A DNA stretch of 64,000 nucleotides from the NCBI RefSeq assembly GCF_029433255.1, contig NZ_JAQTHU010000001.1, forward strand, positions 1,426,001 to 1,490,000, written 5' to 3'. Origin of the DNA: Lactobacillus sp. ESL0791 (GTDB taxonomy: Bacteria; Bacillota; Bacilli; Lactobacillales; Lactobacillaceae). The stretch's first letter is position 1. Each line of letters begins with the position of its first letter. The position numbers and the translations under genes are program-made. Of this stretch, positions 46,203 through 57,000 are shown piece after piece. The notes beneath the pieces are model-generated. The model searched no databases. It had not been told where the DNA came from and saw nothing but the letters and a program-made list of their open reading frames with translations.

Positions 46203-49200
46203 CTATCCTAGCCAGTTCTCATCAACATTCTTTGCATTAATGTATTCACCAGTCTCAACAGCATAGTAGCTCTTGCCATTAATCTGAATTGAACCATGCG
46301 TTTGAATAATTGAACCCGACTTCAGGATTAAACTATTTGCACGTTGACCTTTCTCATCGTAAAGATAAGTGTTCTTCTTCAAGCGCATCCGACTCCCTGT
46401 TGTTGACAGGCTGCCCTTGTTTAAGCCCGGGAGCGTTGAGTCCGAAGTTGGCGGGAAGCTGTCCTTACTAATGTATCTATTCTTGCCAATTGAGTAATAT
46501 TCCTTACCCTTAATCAGAATTGGTGCACCATAAGTCTTAACCCTGGTTCCCGCGTGCTTAACTGTCTTGAGCTTCTTACCTTTCTTATTGTAAGCATTGG
46601 CATCCTGTACAAGGTTTCGCTCTGCTGGCTTATCATTTCCTGCAGCTAAATAGTAATCGGCATCCTTCGTCAGATAAAACTCACGACCATTAATCAATTT
46701 CGTACCATAAGTAGTAACTGTTGAACCGGCTTTCAGGGTGATGCCATTTGCTCGTTTACCATCCACACCATAAATATAAGCATTGTGCTTTAAGGTTATA
46801 TCCTTAATGTTAGCATTGCCAACGTTAACATTAATCGGAATTGAAGTCGCGGTACCATCTGGGTAAGTTACATTAATAAAGTGGTAACCCTTATCACCTT
46901 TGCTGTTGGTATCAGGCAATGTATTGTCGCCCCAGCTTGCAGTTGTTCCGTTCGGTACAGATGCACTAGCAGCAGCATCATTAACAGCTTGTTGGTCGTT
47001 ACCTATATCAGTATATTGTGGAACCCCCATATTTCCTTGATGCGCAATGTCATCATAAATACCAGGTTTTGGTTGAGCAATGACTTGAACTAGTACTGGT
47101 AAAATCTTATAAGAATTATCTGCATAGCTTACTTTAACAGAAGCAGATTGTGTACCTACTTGTGTAAGTGTAGGACCATCACTCCAAACAACATCAGTAA
47201 TATTACTGTCTTGACTTATGGCATTAGCTTTTATATTAGTTATAAGATTTGTGCTTTTAGCAGTCGGATAAGTTTGTTGATTGTTAATACTTGTCAGTGG
47301 ACTAACTTTTTCCATACTTTTAATTGGTACGTTTATCGGAAAAATACCTTGTTTACTGTTATCTGCATAGTTAACAGTTACATAGACTTTTCTTTGTGCG
47401 TCAACTTCACCATGATCACCACCCGGTTGGAAATCAGAAGAACTACCGGTTTCTGACCACTTAATGTCAACATCTCCCGTACCACTAGCAGTAGCTGAAA
47501 CAGAATAGGAAGTAGGCTGAGCAACGGGCTGTCCATTTATATTACTTAAATCAATATAATCTGATACAACATCATTATTCGAAAATGTATACGGCTTATT
47601 AGCTAAAATTGGAGTCAAGCTGCTAGTAAAGAATTTAGTGCTTGATTTTGCCTTAGCACCCTTTACATCAAACGTTACTTTAATGTACTTTACAGTACCA
47701 TCGCCGTAATTAATCTTAAGAAGAGCATATTTATTACTAGTGCCATCATTAGGAATTGGATCTGGAGTAATAATATCTCCTGCTGTGGTTACTATATTGT
47801 TGCCATTCGACACCATTCCAAGCGAATTACTAGAAGCAACCGATGGATCATCTAGATCTTTATTTGGTTGCCATTCAGTACTTTCAATAACGTGCTTACT
47901 TTTAGCCAGTTTATCTTGCATGCTTTCAAGTTGAGATTCACTATATTTATGACGAATTTCATTCGTAAGTGGATCTTTAACTATAAAGTTCAATTTACTG
48001 TTGACTAAGTTTTTATCTACCGTCTTCTGACCAGCATGAAGTGTGAGCGTAACAGAACTGTCTGGAAGATAAGTTTTATTGTTAGCTCCAGCAGCGATAA
48101 TATAAGTATCACCAGGGCCAGTAGAATTATACAAATTATTTATAGCAGAACCAGTATAAGAGTTGCCTTGAGGATCATCCACATTGCCTCCACCAGAAGC
48201 ATTGTGTACAGCTCGAATATAACCTTTTGAAGTATTATTATTCCGACTACTTGTTGACGGGTCATAACTAGAAAATTGTCCAATACCAGCTGCTTCAGGC
48301 ACAGTAGTGGTAGGAAAAACAGTAGTTCCAGTCCATGTATTAGGAATTTTTTCAGCAGGAAGTGTCAATTCAAAATACTCAGGATCACCAAGGTCAATAA
48401 GCATATCATCAACATTAATGAAGCTAGGAAAGACAAAGTTTGAAAGATCTAAGCTTTTTAGTGAGGAAAGACCTTTAAACATAGTTGACATATCATTTGG
48501 AGCATCTGAAGAACCTGAAACTGCGACTCCTTTAAAATTAGGATCAAAAGTCAACTCCTTTAGCCCTTTATCCCCATTAAACATTGCGCCCATATTTTTT
48601 ATATCATGAGACTGAAAATTAGGACCTAGTTTTAAACTCGTTAATGCAGCATCACCCGTAAACATACCATACAAACCAGTGACACCAGGAGTGGCTGGAG
48701 CACCTGTCGAAGGGTCAGCAGGGATACCTGTACCATCATCGACAGTATTATCTATCCCACTTGTATCAAAATCAAGTTTGCCATCTGGGGTATTAGACAA
48801 ACTTTGCAATGCACTATCGCCTGAAAACATATTAGACATGTTTTTTACATGCCTAGTGTCAAACTGGGAGCCAAGGTTTAATGTCTTTAACTTTGCCATA
48901 CCGTAAAACATGCTAGCCATTCCATTTCCCGTATGATAAGGAGAGCCAACAGGAGTATCTTTGTCGCTACCTTGTCCAACATAACTGGTATTAAAGTTTG
49001 CGCCAAGATCCAAAGAAGATAAGGAACTATCATTAAAAAACATGTAAGACATATCTTTTACAATACCAGTATTAAAATCAAGCTTATTATTACCAGCACT
49101 AGTCGTAATCGTTGTTAAAGCATTATTATTCGCAAACATATAAGACATATCTTTAACACCGCCAGTCTTAAAGGCAGAGCCTAAGTTCAAAGTTTGAAGT

Positions 49201-50687
49201 TTAGAGTTCCCCTTAAACATAGCATTCATGTCCGACACACTATCGGTTTTGAAATTTGTAAGGTTCAAATCAGTTAAGCTGCAATTATATGCAAACATAT
49301 TGCTCATGTTGGTTACATTATTGGTAGAAAACTTTCCTAATAAATTCAGCTTTTGTAACTTAATATCATAATCAAACATTCCTTCCATATTTGTTACATG
49401 ACTAGTATCAAAGTTACTAAGATTCAGCTCGGTTAAAGAAGTGTCACCACTAAACAGGTAAGAAAGACCAGCACCTGCAGTAGCTCCTATATCAACATTT
49501 TCTAAACCTTTGATTTTTATTAAATTTTTAAAATGTCCTAATTGTCCATACTTAATCAAACCGTGTCCAGCAACAGATGTTTCATTAAGAGGAGTTTCGT
49601 GAAGAGTATCATCAGGTGCATAAATTATTTCAGCATTACCATCAAAGTTTGTTCCACTTTGTGCAAGTGTAAGCTGGGCATTACCTGAGCTATCACGTGG
49701 CTCATCAAACTCAATTACTTTAATCTTACTAATCAAATCACGTCCATTAGTTGTGCCCAATTTGCTTATTAAATAGTCATAAAGCGTAGTGCTATCATTA
49801 ACTACGCCATTGTAACTATTATTTGCTTTAGTTACAATCAGTGTTGCATCCCCAGAAGATGTCTCTGAATAATCCAAGTGCCAACCATCATCATCACCTA
49901 TATTAGTAATAGTTTGCGCTCCCACTGTATTAGTAGCAGCCGTAATCATAGCACCAATTGTTACCTTAGCATCAGTTAGGTCAAAAAGACTCACTTTAAA
50001 TTTATCATCATTTGTGCTAATAAATTTATTATATTTATCTAAAGTAGCCTGTCCCTGTGCAATTGCATCAGTTACTGACTTCTGTTTGTCAGCTGCAGCC
50101 TCTTTATATGGATCTGTCTTGACAAAATCATTGCCTTTGCCAATTTCTGTTTGCAAGTCACTTGCAGCATTTGCTAGATCCTCTGCACTAGCAGGTTGTG
50201 TTTGCTCTGCACCAGTTTCTTGTTCTGGATTTGTATTTTCAGTTTCAGAGGAAGAAGGGGCACTAGAACCTTGACCTTCTGTTTGTTCTGTTTCAGAGGA
50301 AGAAGGAGCGCTAGAACCTTGACCTTCTGTTTGCTCTGTTTCTTCTGAACCATCCCGCAGGAAGTCATGCAACCCAGAGTAAGTAGTTACATCTGTTTTT
50401 GACTTCTTAACACTGGAAACTTTAGCAGTTGCTGCTGCACCTTTATCTTGAACAGCAGTCTCTGTCTTTTCAGAATCTACCGTTTGCTTTCTGCTGTCAA
50501 CACTTGTTTCCTGACTATTTGGATCAGTTGTATCAGCCTTTGCAATTTGTCCACTAGCAGCCATAAAGCTGAAACCTAATAGAATCGAAGCGGCACCAAC
50601 TGCCAATTTACGGATTGAAAAGCGATCTCGCTTATTCTCCATTGATATCTTTCGCAGGCGTTCATTCTGATTATTTTTACTAGTCAT
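46203..50687 (-). CDS. YSIRK surface protein with BspA-type LRR and triple SLAP wall-binding domains
   Basis: The protein has 1494 residues from the ATG at 50687. A YSIRK signal (RFSIRKLAVGAASILLGFSF) is followed by a linker containing two copies of a 16-residue EQTEGQGSSAPSSSET unit. A helical domain (about 160-265) is shared with the two other SLAP proteins here. BspA/DUF285 leucine-rich repeats (about 390-760) carry repeated MSNMF/MSYMF motifs. Rib-like domains follow to about 1290, then three SLAP repeats, e.g. HNAYIYGVDGKRANGITL and NTYLYDEKGQRANSLIL. SLAP domains bind cell-wall polymers non-covalently, as in L. acidophilus S-layer proteins. It is the last gene of the operon, and its ribosome site lies inside the end of the upstream gene. 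Confidence 0.85.
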   Translation of the reverse strand: MTSKNNQNERLRKISMENKRDRFSIRKLAVGAASILLGFSFMAASGQIAKADTTDPNSQETSVDSRKQTVDSEKTETAVQDKGAAATAKVSSVKKSKTDVTTYSGLHDFLRDGSEETEQTEGQGSSAPSSSETEQTEGQGSSAPSSSETENTNPEQETGAEQTQPASAEDLANAASDLQTEIGKGNDFVKTDPYKEAAADKQKSVTDAIAQGQATLDKYNKFISTNDDKFKVSLFDLTDAKVTIGAMITAATNTVGAQTITNIGDDDGWHLDYSETSSGDATLIVTKANNSYNGVVNDSTTLYDYLISKLGTTNGRDLISKIKVIEFDEPRDSSGNAQLTLAQSGTNFDGNAEIIYAPDDTLHETPLNETSVAGHGLIKYGQLGHFKNLIKIKGLENVDIGATAGAGLSYLFSGDTSLTELNLSNFDTSHVTNMEGMFDYDIKLQKLNLLGKFSTNNVTNMSNMFAYNCSLTDLNLTNFKTDSVSDMNAMFKGNSKLQTLNLGSAFKTGGVKDMSYMFANNNALTTITTSAGNNKLDFNTGIVKDMSYMFFNDSSLSSLDLGANFNTSYVGQGSDKDTPVGSPYHTGNGMASMFYGMAKLKTLNLGSQFDTRHVKNMSNMFSGDSALQSLSNTPDGKLDFDTSGIDNTVDDGTGIPADPSTGAPATPGVTGLYGMFTGDAALTSLKLGPNFQSHDIKNMGAMFNGDKGLKELTFDPNFKGVAVSGSSDAPNDMSTMFKGLSSLKSLDLSNFVFPSFINVDDMLIDLGDPEYFELTLPAEKIPNTWTGTTVFPTTTVPEAAGIGQFSSYDPSTSSRNNNTSKGYIRAVHNASGGGNVDDPQGNSYTGSAINNLYNSTGPGDTYIIAAGANNKTYLPDSSVTLTLHAGQKTVDKNLVNSKLNFIVKDPLTNEIRHKYSESQLESMQDKLAKSKHVIESTEWQPNKDLDDPSVASSNSLGMVSNGNNIVTTAGDIITPDPIPNDGTSNKYALLKINYGDGTVKYIKVTFDVKGAKAKSSTKFFTSSLTPILANKPYTFSNNDVVSDYIDLSNINGQPVAQPTSYSVSATASGTGDVDIKWSETGSSSDFQPGGDHGEVDAQRKVYVTVNYADNSKQGIFPINVPIKSMEKVSPLTSINNQQTYPTAKSTNLITNIKANAISQDSNITDVVWSDGPTLTQVGTQSASVKVSYADNSYKILPVLVQVIAQPKPGIYDDIAHQGNMGVPQYTDIGNDQQAVNDAAASASVPNGTTASWGDNTLPDTNSKGDKGYHFINVTYPDGTATSIPINVNVGNANIKDITLKHNAYIYGVDGKRANGITLKAGSTVTTYGTKLINGREFYLTKDADYYLAAGNDKPAERNLVQDANAYNKKGKKLKTVKHAGTRVKTYGAPILIKGKEYYSIGKNRYISKDSFPPTSDSTLPGLNKGSLSTTGSRMRLKKNTYLYDEKGQRANSLILKSGSIIQTHGSIQINGKSYYAVETGEYINAKNVDENWLG

Positions 50688-50691
50688 CAAA

Positions 50692-53600
50692 TTATCCTCT
50701 TTTCACATTCCGCACATCAACGTACATATTGTTACCTAAATCATAGTATTGCTGATTACTAATTGTCTTAGTGCCACGAGTTTTAATAATTGAACCAGCA
50801 CTCAAAACAACTTCATTTGCTCGATTCAATTTGTTAGTGTAAACAAATGCATTTTTCTTTAACTGTCTTTGCACTACACCATCTGCCAAATCCTGTTTTG
50901 TTAATCTAGGAACAACCCATTCCGGAGTTGGCGGGAAGTTTACTTTGCGCATGTAACATTTATGACCAATTGCATAATATTCCTTACCTTTAATTACTAC
51001 CGGAATACCATAAGTCTGAATCTGCTCTCCTTTGAATTTCTTAGCACTAACAACTTTCTTGCCTTTGCCATTATAAGTAAGGGCAGTTTTATCCAACTTA
51101 CGGGTTACGGGATTATAGTTACCAACAGCAATGTAGTATGCAGCATCTTTAGTCAAATAGAACTTACGTCCATCAATTACTCTTGTACCAAAAACTGTTA
51201 TTACCGATCCAGTCTTCAAACTGATCCCATTTGCACGTTCACCATGTTTGTTATAAAGATAGGCATTATGCTTTAACTTGATATCGTGAGTTATTGGATC
51301 ACCAATTGTGACATTAACTGGAACATTTGCCACCGAACCATCCGGGGAGGTGACAATTACAAAGGCAGTTGCTTTAGTACCTTTAGTATAAGTATCTGGC
51401 AGCTTACTTTGATCCCAAGCAAAGGTTGTACCCTTGGGCAAGTTAACTCCAGCAGCAACGCTGGCAGCTAATGTGTGATCATTAGTTAAATCAGTATATT
51501 GTGGAATCTCTAAGTCTACCTGCTTATTTTGCACTATTTCTTTAACTATCTGATCAGCATTTGATTCACCTGGATTAGGAACCACTGTTACAGGAACAGT
51601 CTTCAGTCCAGTTGAACCGTCTTTAAAAGTTACTTGAACTTGAGGGCTATGTAAACCTAATGTAGTAAATGTAGGTACTGGCGCAGAAGGATCCCATATC
51701 ATGCTAATAGCATTAGGATCTTTACTAAGTTCAACCTGTGCAGTGGCTAAAATCCCACTTGCATTAGTTGTTGGGTAGGTTTGCTGAGGAGTAAAGCTTA
51801 ATCCACTACTTTTAGCCATGCTGGCTATCTGAACATTACCCGTAATTTCTTGCCCTGGACTCTGCATAGTACCATTCGCATCAAAATCATCTGTAAAATG
51901 AATAGTTATCTTAGCAGATTCAGATTTTACATCGTCACTACCTGCAAGCCTACTCCAATCAAGATCAAGAGCGTTGCCATCCGCTTTAGATATAGTAATG
52001 TATTTAATGTATTTAGGATCTGCTTCACTTTTACCTTCATCCATCTTTTTCCATTCATTAGGAATATTAACATAGTTCAATATTGCCTTGTCTAAGTCAC
52101 TATTATTTTGGTTATTAGGATCAATCTTTTCAGTTGGTGATATTGTCGTATCCTTTTGACTGGAAATTGGATTAGCATCAGAATTAAGTTCTGCAGCAGC
52201 AACTACAAATTTTACCCTAATATATGTGTATGTGCCATCAGCAAAATTTATTTTAATAGTATCTTCTGGATTAGGTACTGAAGTAGAAGGAATTGTACCT
52301 GTAGCGTCATTTGTAATCCCAGCGGTAGTGCCTACATCATTATCTTTATACCCTTGATTTGTTGTAGGCGAAGTAGTCATTTTGAAAGTCATCCAGCTTA
52401 AACCAGTAATTATTTTTTTATCCGTAAATATTTTATCTGATGTTTGTTCGAGATTTTTCAAAGTATCGCCGGATAACATATTATTTCCTAAATCTGTTAC
52501 ATTAACGCTTCTTTGTCCTGGATGAAGATTTACCACCCAGGCTTTGTTAGGGCTAATACTATATCTTAAACTAGCTGCCTGTTTATTGCTCATAACATAA
52601 GTATCGGCAGCCACTCCACCTGCAATAGCTCCTTGTAAAGCAGCTATTTGATCATAACCTGTTGTTGTACTATCATCATGAGTGCCTACATATATTTTAC
52701 CGGCATTAAAAGCCCGAACATAATTTCTACCTTCACCAATGTCGGCGTTCTCTGGGATACTGCCAGCATCAAGAATTAATTTAAAGCCATCTTCTATACC
52801 AGCATTTTCAAACATCTTTTCCACGTTAAGTGTACTTGACCCGATAATTCTAAGATCAGTAAGATCAAGCGTCTTTAGTGCTGTGGTGTTGTAAAACATG
52901 TAAGACATATCATTAATAAGTCTCGCAGCAGAAGTAAAACCATGAAAATCTAAGCTCGTTAAACTAGAGTCATTTGCAAACAAGCCATGCAATCCCTGAG
53001 TACTAGATGTATCAAGCTTAATATTCTTTAAGCCATCAATTGACGTTAAGCCAGTTAAATTACCAAATACACCACTATTATTTTCAACATTATTGTTAGA
53101 TTGATTAAGAGTAATACCACCATTATCATCTTTAATAATAATTTTAGTCACGTTGGACGCATCTAGTCCCTGATCATTTAAAAATTTATAAAACGGTTCA
53201 CTTTGATCATTTGTACTGTTAGATGAGGAAACTGCCTTAATTGTCAAAGTTCCATCTGCGAATTGCAGACCCCAACCACCATAAGAATTAAGGTCTTGTG
53301 TACTGACTGTATTTGTTGCAGCAGTAATCATGGAACCAATCGTTATTTTAGCATCAGTTAAATCCATTACATTAACTTTGAAAGCATCATTATTGGTACT
53401 TAGATATTTGCTGTATTTATCTAAGGTAGTCTGTCCATCAGCAATTGCATCAGTAACACCCTTTTGTCTATCCTCTGTAGTATTCTTATATGAATCAGTT
53501 GCAACAAAATCATGTCCTTTGCTAATTTCCGTTTGTAAATCAGTTGCTGCATCAGCCAAAGCACCAGAATCAGTTGAATGATCTATGTGCTTTCCAGTTA

Positions 53601-54000
53601 CAGCTTCTTCAGATGAAGAAGCTGTATTACTATCTTGAGGATCTGTTGTTTGTGAATCATCACGTAAGAAACTATGCAAACCCTTATAAGTAGTTAAATC
53701 AGACTCAGTCTGATTGGCGTTGTTTGTAGTATTACTTTGAACAGTCTGATTGGCGTTGTTTGTAGTATTACTTTGAACAGTCTTATTTGAAGTTGATTTC
53801 TCTTCAGTTTTTGTACTAGTCTCTTGATTATTTGCGTCAACTGTATCAGCTTTAGCAATTTGTTCATTCATAGCCACAAAACTAAAACCCAACAGGACAG
53901 AAGCTGCGCCAATAGTTAATTTACGAATAGAAAATCGATTTTTTTTGTTCTGCATTTTTGCTTTTCTTGACCGCTCTATTTGATTATTTTTACTTATCAT
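50692..54000 (-). CDS. YSIRK surface protein with short LRR region and SLAP domains
   Basis: The protein has 1102 residues from the ATG at 54000, chosen because AAGGAG lies six bases upstream. The earlier ATG at 54015 includes that site. YSIRK signal RFSIRKLTIGAASVLLGFSF. The linker contains two copies of TVQSNTTNNANQ. A helical domain (about 150-250) is shared with neighbours. BspA-type LRRs are few (around 310-400, DMSYMFYNTTALKTLDL). Rib-like domains follow, then three SLAP repeats from about 910 (HNAYLYNKHGERANGISL, KNAFVYTNKLNRANEVVL). It is the middle gene, three bases after the upstream stop and four bases before the next start. Confidence 0.85.
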   Translation of the reverse strand: MISKNNQIERSRKAKMQNKKNRFSIRKLTIGAASVLLGFSFVAMNEQIAKADTVDANNQETSTKTEEKSTSNKTVQSNTTNNANQTVQSNTTNNANQTESDLTTYKGLHSFLRDDSQTTDPQDSNTASSSEEAVTGKHIDHSTDSGALADAATDLQTEISKGHDFVATDSYKNTTEDRQKGVTDAIADGQTTLDKYSKYLSTNNDAFKVNVMDLTDAKITIGSMITAATNTVSTQDLNSYGGWGLQFADGTLTIKAVSSSNSTNDQSEPFYKFLNDQGLDASNVTKIIIKDDNGGITLNQSNNNVENNSGVFGNLTGLTSIDGLKNIKLDTSSTQGLHGLFANDSSLTSLDFHGFTSAARLINDMSYMFYNTTALKTLDLTDLRIIGSSTLNVEKMFENAGIEDGFKLILDAGSIPENADIGEGRNYVRAFNAGKIYVGTHDDSTTTGYDQIAALQGAIAGGVAADTYVMSNKQAASLRYSISPNKAWVVNLHPGQRSVNVTDLGNNMLSGDTLKNLEQTSDKIFTDKKIITGLSWMTFKMTTSPTTNQGYKDNDVGTTAGITNDATGTIPSTSVPNPEDTIKINFADGTYTYIRVKFVVAAAELNSDANPISSQKDTTISPTEKIDPNNQNNSDLDKAILNYVNIPNEWKKMDEGKSEADPKYIKYITISKADGNALDLDWSRLAGSDDVKSESAKITIHFTDDFDANGTMQSPGQEITGNVQIASMAKSSGLSFTPQQTYPTTNASGILATAQVELSKDPNAISMIWDPSAPVPTFTTLGLHSPQVQVTFKDGSTGLKTVPVTVVPNPGESNADQIVKEIVQNKQVDLEIPQYTDLTNDHTLAASVAAGVNLPKGTTFAWDQSKLPDTYTKGTKATAFVIVTSPDGSVANVPVNVTIGDPITHDIKLKHNAYLYNKHGERANGISLKTGSVITVFGTRVIDGRKFYLTKDAAYYIAVGNYNPVTRKLDKTALTYNGKGKKVVSAKKFKGEQIQTYGIPVVIKGKEYYAIGHKCYMRKVNFPPTPEWVVPRLTKQDLADGVVQRQLKKNAFVYTNKLNRANEVVLSAGSIIKTRGTKTISNQQYYDLGNNMYVDVRNVKRG

Positions 54001-54018
54001 TAAATTCTCCTTCATTCA

Positions 54019-57000
54019 TTAGTTAGTAACCACAACTGTTACCATTACAATCGTGGTTTGCCCCTTATAAAATACGCGAACATGTCCAATTTTGCTTCCT
54101 AACATTTGCGTATTAGGTAATGGCGTAACCCAACTATAATTTGCGTTTGCCTTATCCAATTCTTCATGATTTGAAATCGCACGTTGGGCTTCAATTGCAG
54201 TTAACCGTTGTCCACGTTTTACAAATACCATTCCGCCTTTTGGCGTAATAACTACAGGTGTAACAGGTGTTGGTGGTTGCCGTAAACCAATTGTAACCTT
54301 TACAATTTGAAAACCATCTTCTGCTCCGGTTATTCCGCTGCCTGGCTTATGGTACATTACCTTGATATAAATATCCTCTGACTCATGGCTGCCTGATGTC
54401 CAAGTCGTATTGTAGTCTGAATTAGTTGCTGGCGTGCCGTCTGCCTTAACTAAACTGTACGTCGGTGACCAGTTACTGATCGTACCTGTATTAAGATAAT
54501 TGCCTAAGCTATCACTGTCTGTTGGCACAGGTTGCCCAGAATTGAGCTCATTGCCAGCTCTACCACTGGCACCAACTACATCAACTCTAACATTTACTGT
54601 ATCAGTAGAATTATCTCCATAAGTTATCTTTACTGGATACTCACCACCCTTCTCACCATTATCCAATCCATTAGCTGTTAAATCTGGATTGGTCGACCAG
54701 CTTAATGAATAATCTTTATTTGTACCTTCGACCAATTGACCAATCTTAACCGCATCAGCTAAACCATTATTTGGATCAGCGTTAACGTGCGTTTTAATCG
54801 TGTCAGCATGAACACGACCATGCTGCGATTCATTCATTGGGATAACTTTAACTGGAACATTTACAATCTGAGAAGAACCGTCATCACCATATGTTACCTT
54901 AATATGCACCATCTGCTTACCGCTCGAGTCATTATTTTTAGCATTTAAGACTAAATTATCTACCTCTTTACCATTATCTAAAAATTTACAGTTTGACTTA
55001 AAGAAGCGGTCAACCGTTAATGAATTTAAATAGTATGCAGCGGGCTCTACTGGAAATATAGTATAAGCCATTGAATAAGCTACTGCATCAGAATTTGGTC
55101 TGGCACCAAGCACATCAGTAGCAACATTTGGCAAAGATAAAATTGACCCATCTTTAAAAGTGATTTTTATTACACCCGTAGTATCTGGGACAAAACTAAT
55201 TATGCCTGCATGATCTGGATTGCCAATAATATCTGTTGGAACACTTACATTCGGTCTAGTAGTCCATACCATTGAAGCAATCTTATCCATAATATTATCG
55301 TTATTATTTGCAGCAGTATCTTCAAAGTAATCAGCACGATGAGCTGCATCAAGATACAAATCTTGTCTTGCATCACTTTGGTTAATATGCATCAAAAAGT
55401 TTTGCTTTAACCGTAATCTTCCCGCTGCCTCCTCACTCTGACTGTCAATCTGAACTGTCGTCTTAACTGCCTGAGTAGTGCCATCAAGATAATGAACGAT
55501 TACATAAGCAGCATGCGGTTGACCAGATGTTTCATTCCATTTAGTGCTTAAAGCAGTTGTATTGCCTGCATCTGCAGCCCAACTAAACTTATCTACCCAG
55601 CCACTTACTTTACTGCTGTCTACAGCATCTTTAGCAGACTGGTCATCTGTATCTTTGTTAACAATCCTACCACTGTTAAATATTGTCGGATTACCCTTAT
55701 CTGTTGCTCCGGCCACATCGACCCAAACATCTGCTGTATCAATTGTCTTATCTGCATAAGTTATCTTGACTGCATATTTAGTATTCTTCTCTCCATTATT
55801 AAGGCCTGTGTCTGAAGTATCTACTGTACTTCCCCAACTTAGGCTATAATCTTTGCCTTCAACTAATGAACCAATTACTACCAATCCCTTGAGATCATCG
55901 TTAGTTATCTTAGCATTAACGTGCGTTTTGATCGGATTAGCTTCATCATTTTTCACAAAAACATTTCCATGATTTTGACTTGCTTGACTTTCTACTGAAA
56001 TTGGCACATCTACTGTTTGTGATGTCTCATCATCATAGTCTACTTTAATATGTAATGTCTGCTTGCCATTGGCATCATTCTTGCTGGCATCAAATACTGG
56101 CGGTGTAGTAGTTTCATTCCCCTTATCGTCAATATAATGATATGTTGGTTTGAATGGACTAATCTTGCCTTTCGAATCATCACTCAAGTACTTGCCTGCG
56201 TCAGGATCCAATGATTGCATTGAATTTGCCTTGGCATCCGTATTTGGCTCTGCACCAACTACATTTAATTTAATATTATCAAGTATTACATTAGCATTAT
56301 CATAATTCACTTTAATTTTTGCTGATTTTTGTCCTATGCTTGACAGAATAGCTTGCTTTTCTGCTACTGTATTAACCCATTCAACACTTGTTGCATTGCT
56401 AGTAAGATTGTCTAAATATGAAGACCATTTAGCTTGATTTACAAATTCCGGTATTTTTTCTGCTCCACTAGGATTATCAATTACATGAACAGTAATTGGT
56501 GTATTATTATAGCTTACTGTCTTATAAACTAAATTGATGACATGATTCTCACTGTCGAATTTAATATTAGTAAGATCAATTGCATTACCGCTAACATCGG
56601 TCGCATTAACATAAGAGTATGAGTGATTGCCTGGCAATATTTCATTTGGTGATATAGCAAAGTCACTGCCGTAAGAATTCTGATGCTTGCCACTAGTTAA
56701 ATTGCCGCTTAATCCAGTTAAATTATTTGCTAAAATCGCATTACCCTTTTGATCAATATAATTTATCGTAATATATTTACGTGGGATAACAGTAATATTA
56801 GCTGTAGCACTTGTACTACCACCTTTACTACCGTTACCGTATTTGTAAGTATAAGTAACTGTATACTTATCTGGATTAGAAGTGATACTTGCATAATTAT
56901 TTTCAGAAATTGTTTGTCCTGAAGAATTTTGGATAACTACCGAGCTAATGTCACCACTAGTCATATCAGAAGTATCAACTTTCATTCCGCCTGCAAAGCC

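Noticed and set aside
53700..53800. Short 36-bp tandem repeat in the linker of the middle SLAP gene and 48-bp repeat at 50220-50340 as contingency loci
   Set aside because: Both unit lengths are multiples of three, so copy changes keep the frame and only alter linker length. They do not switch expression.
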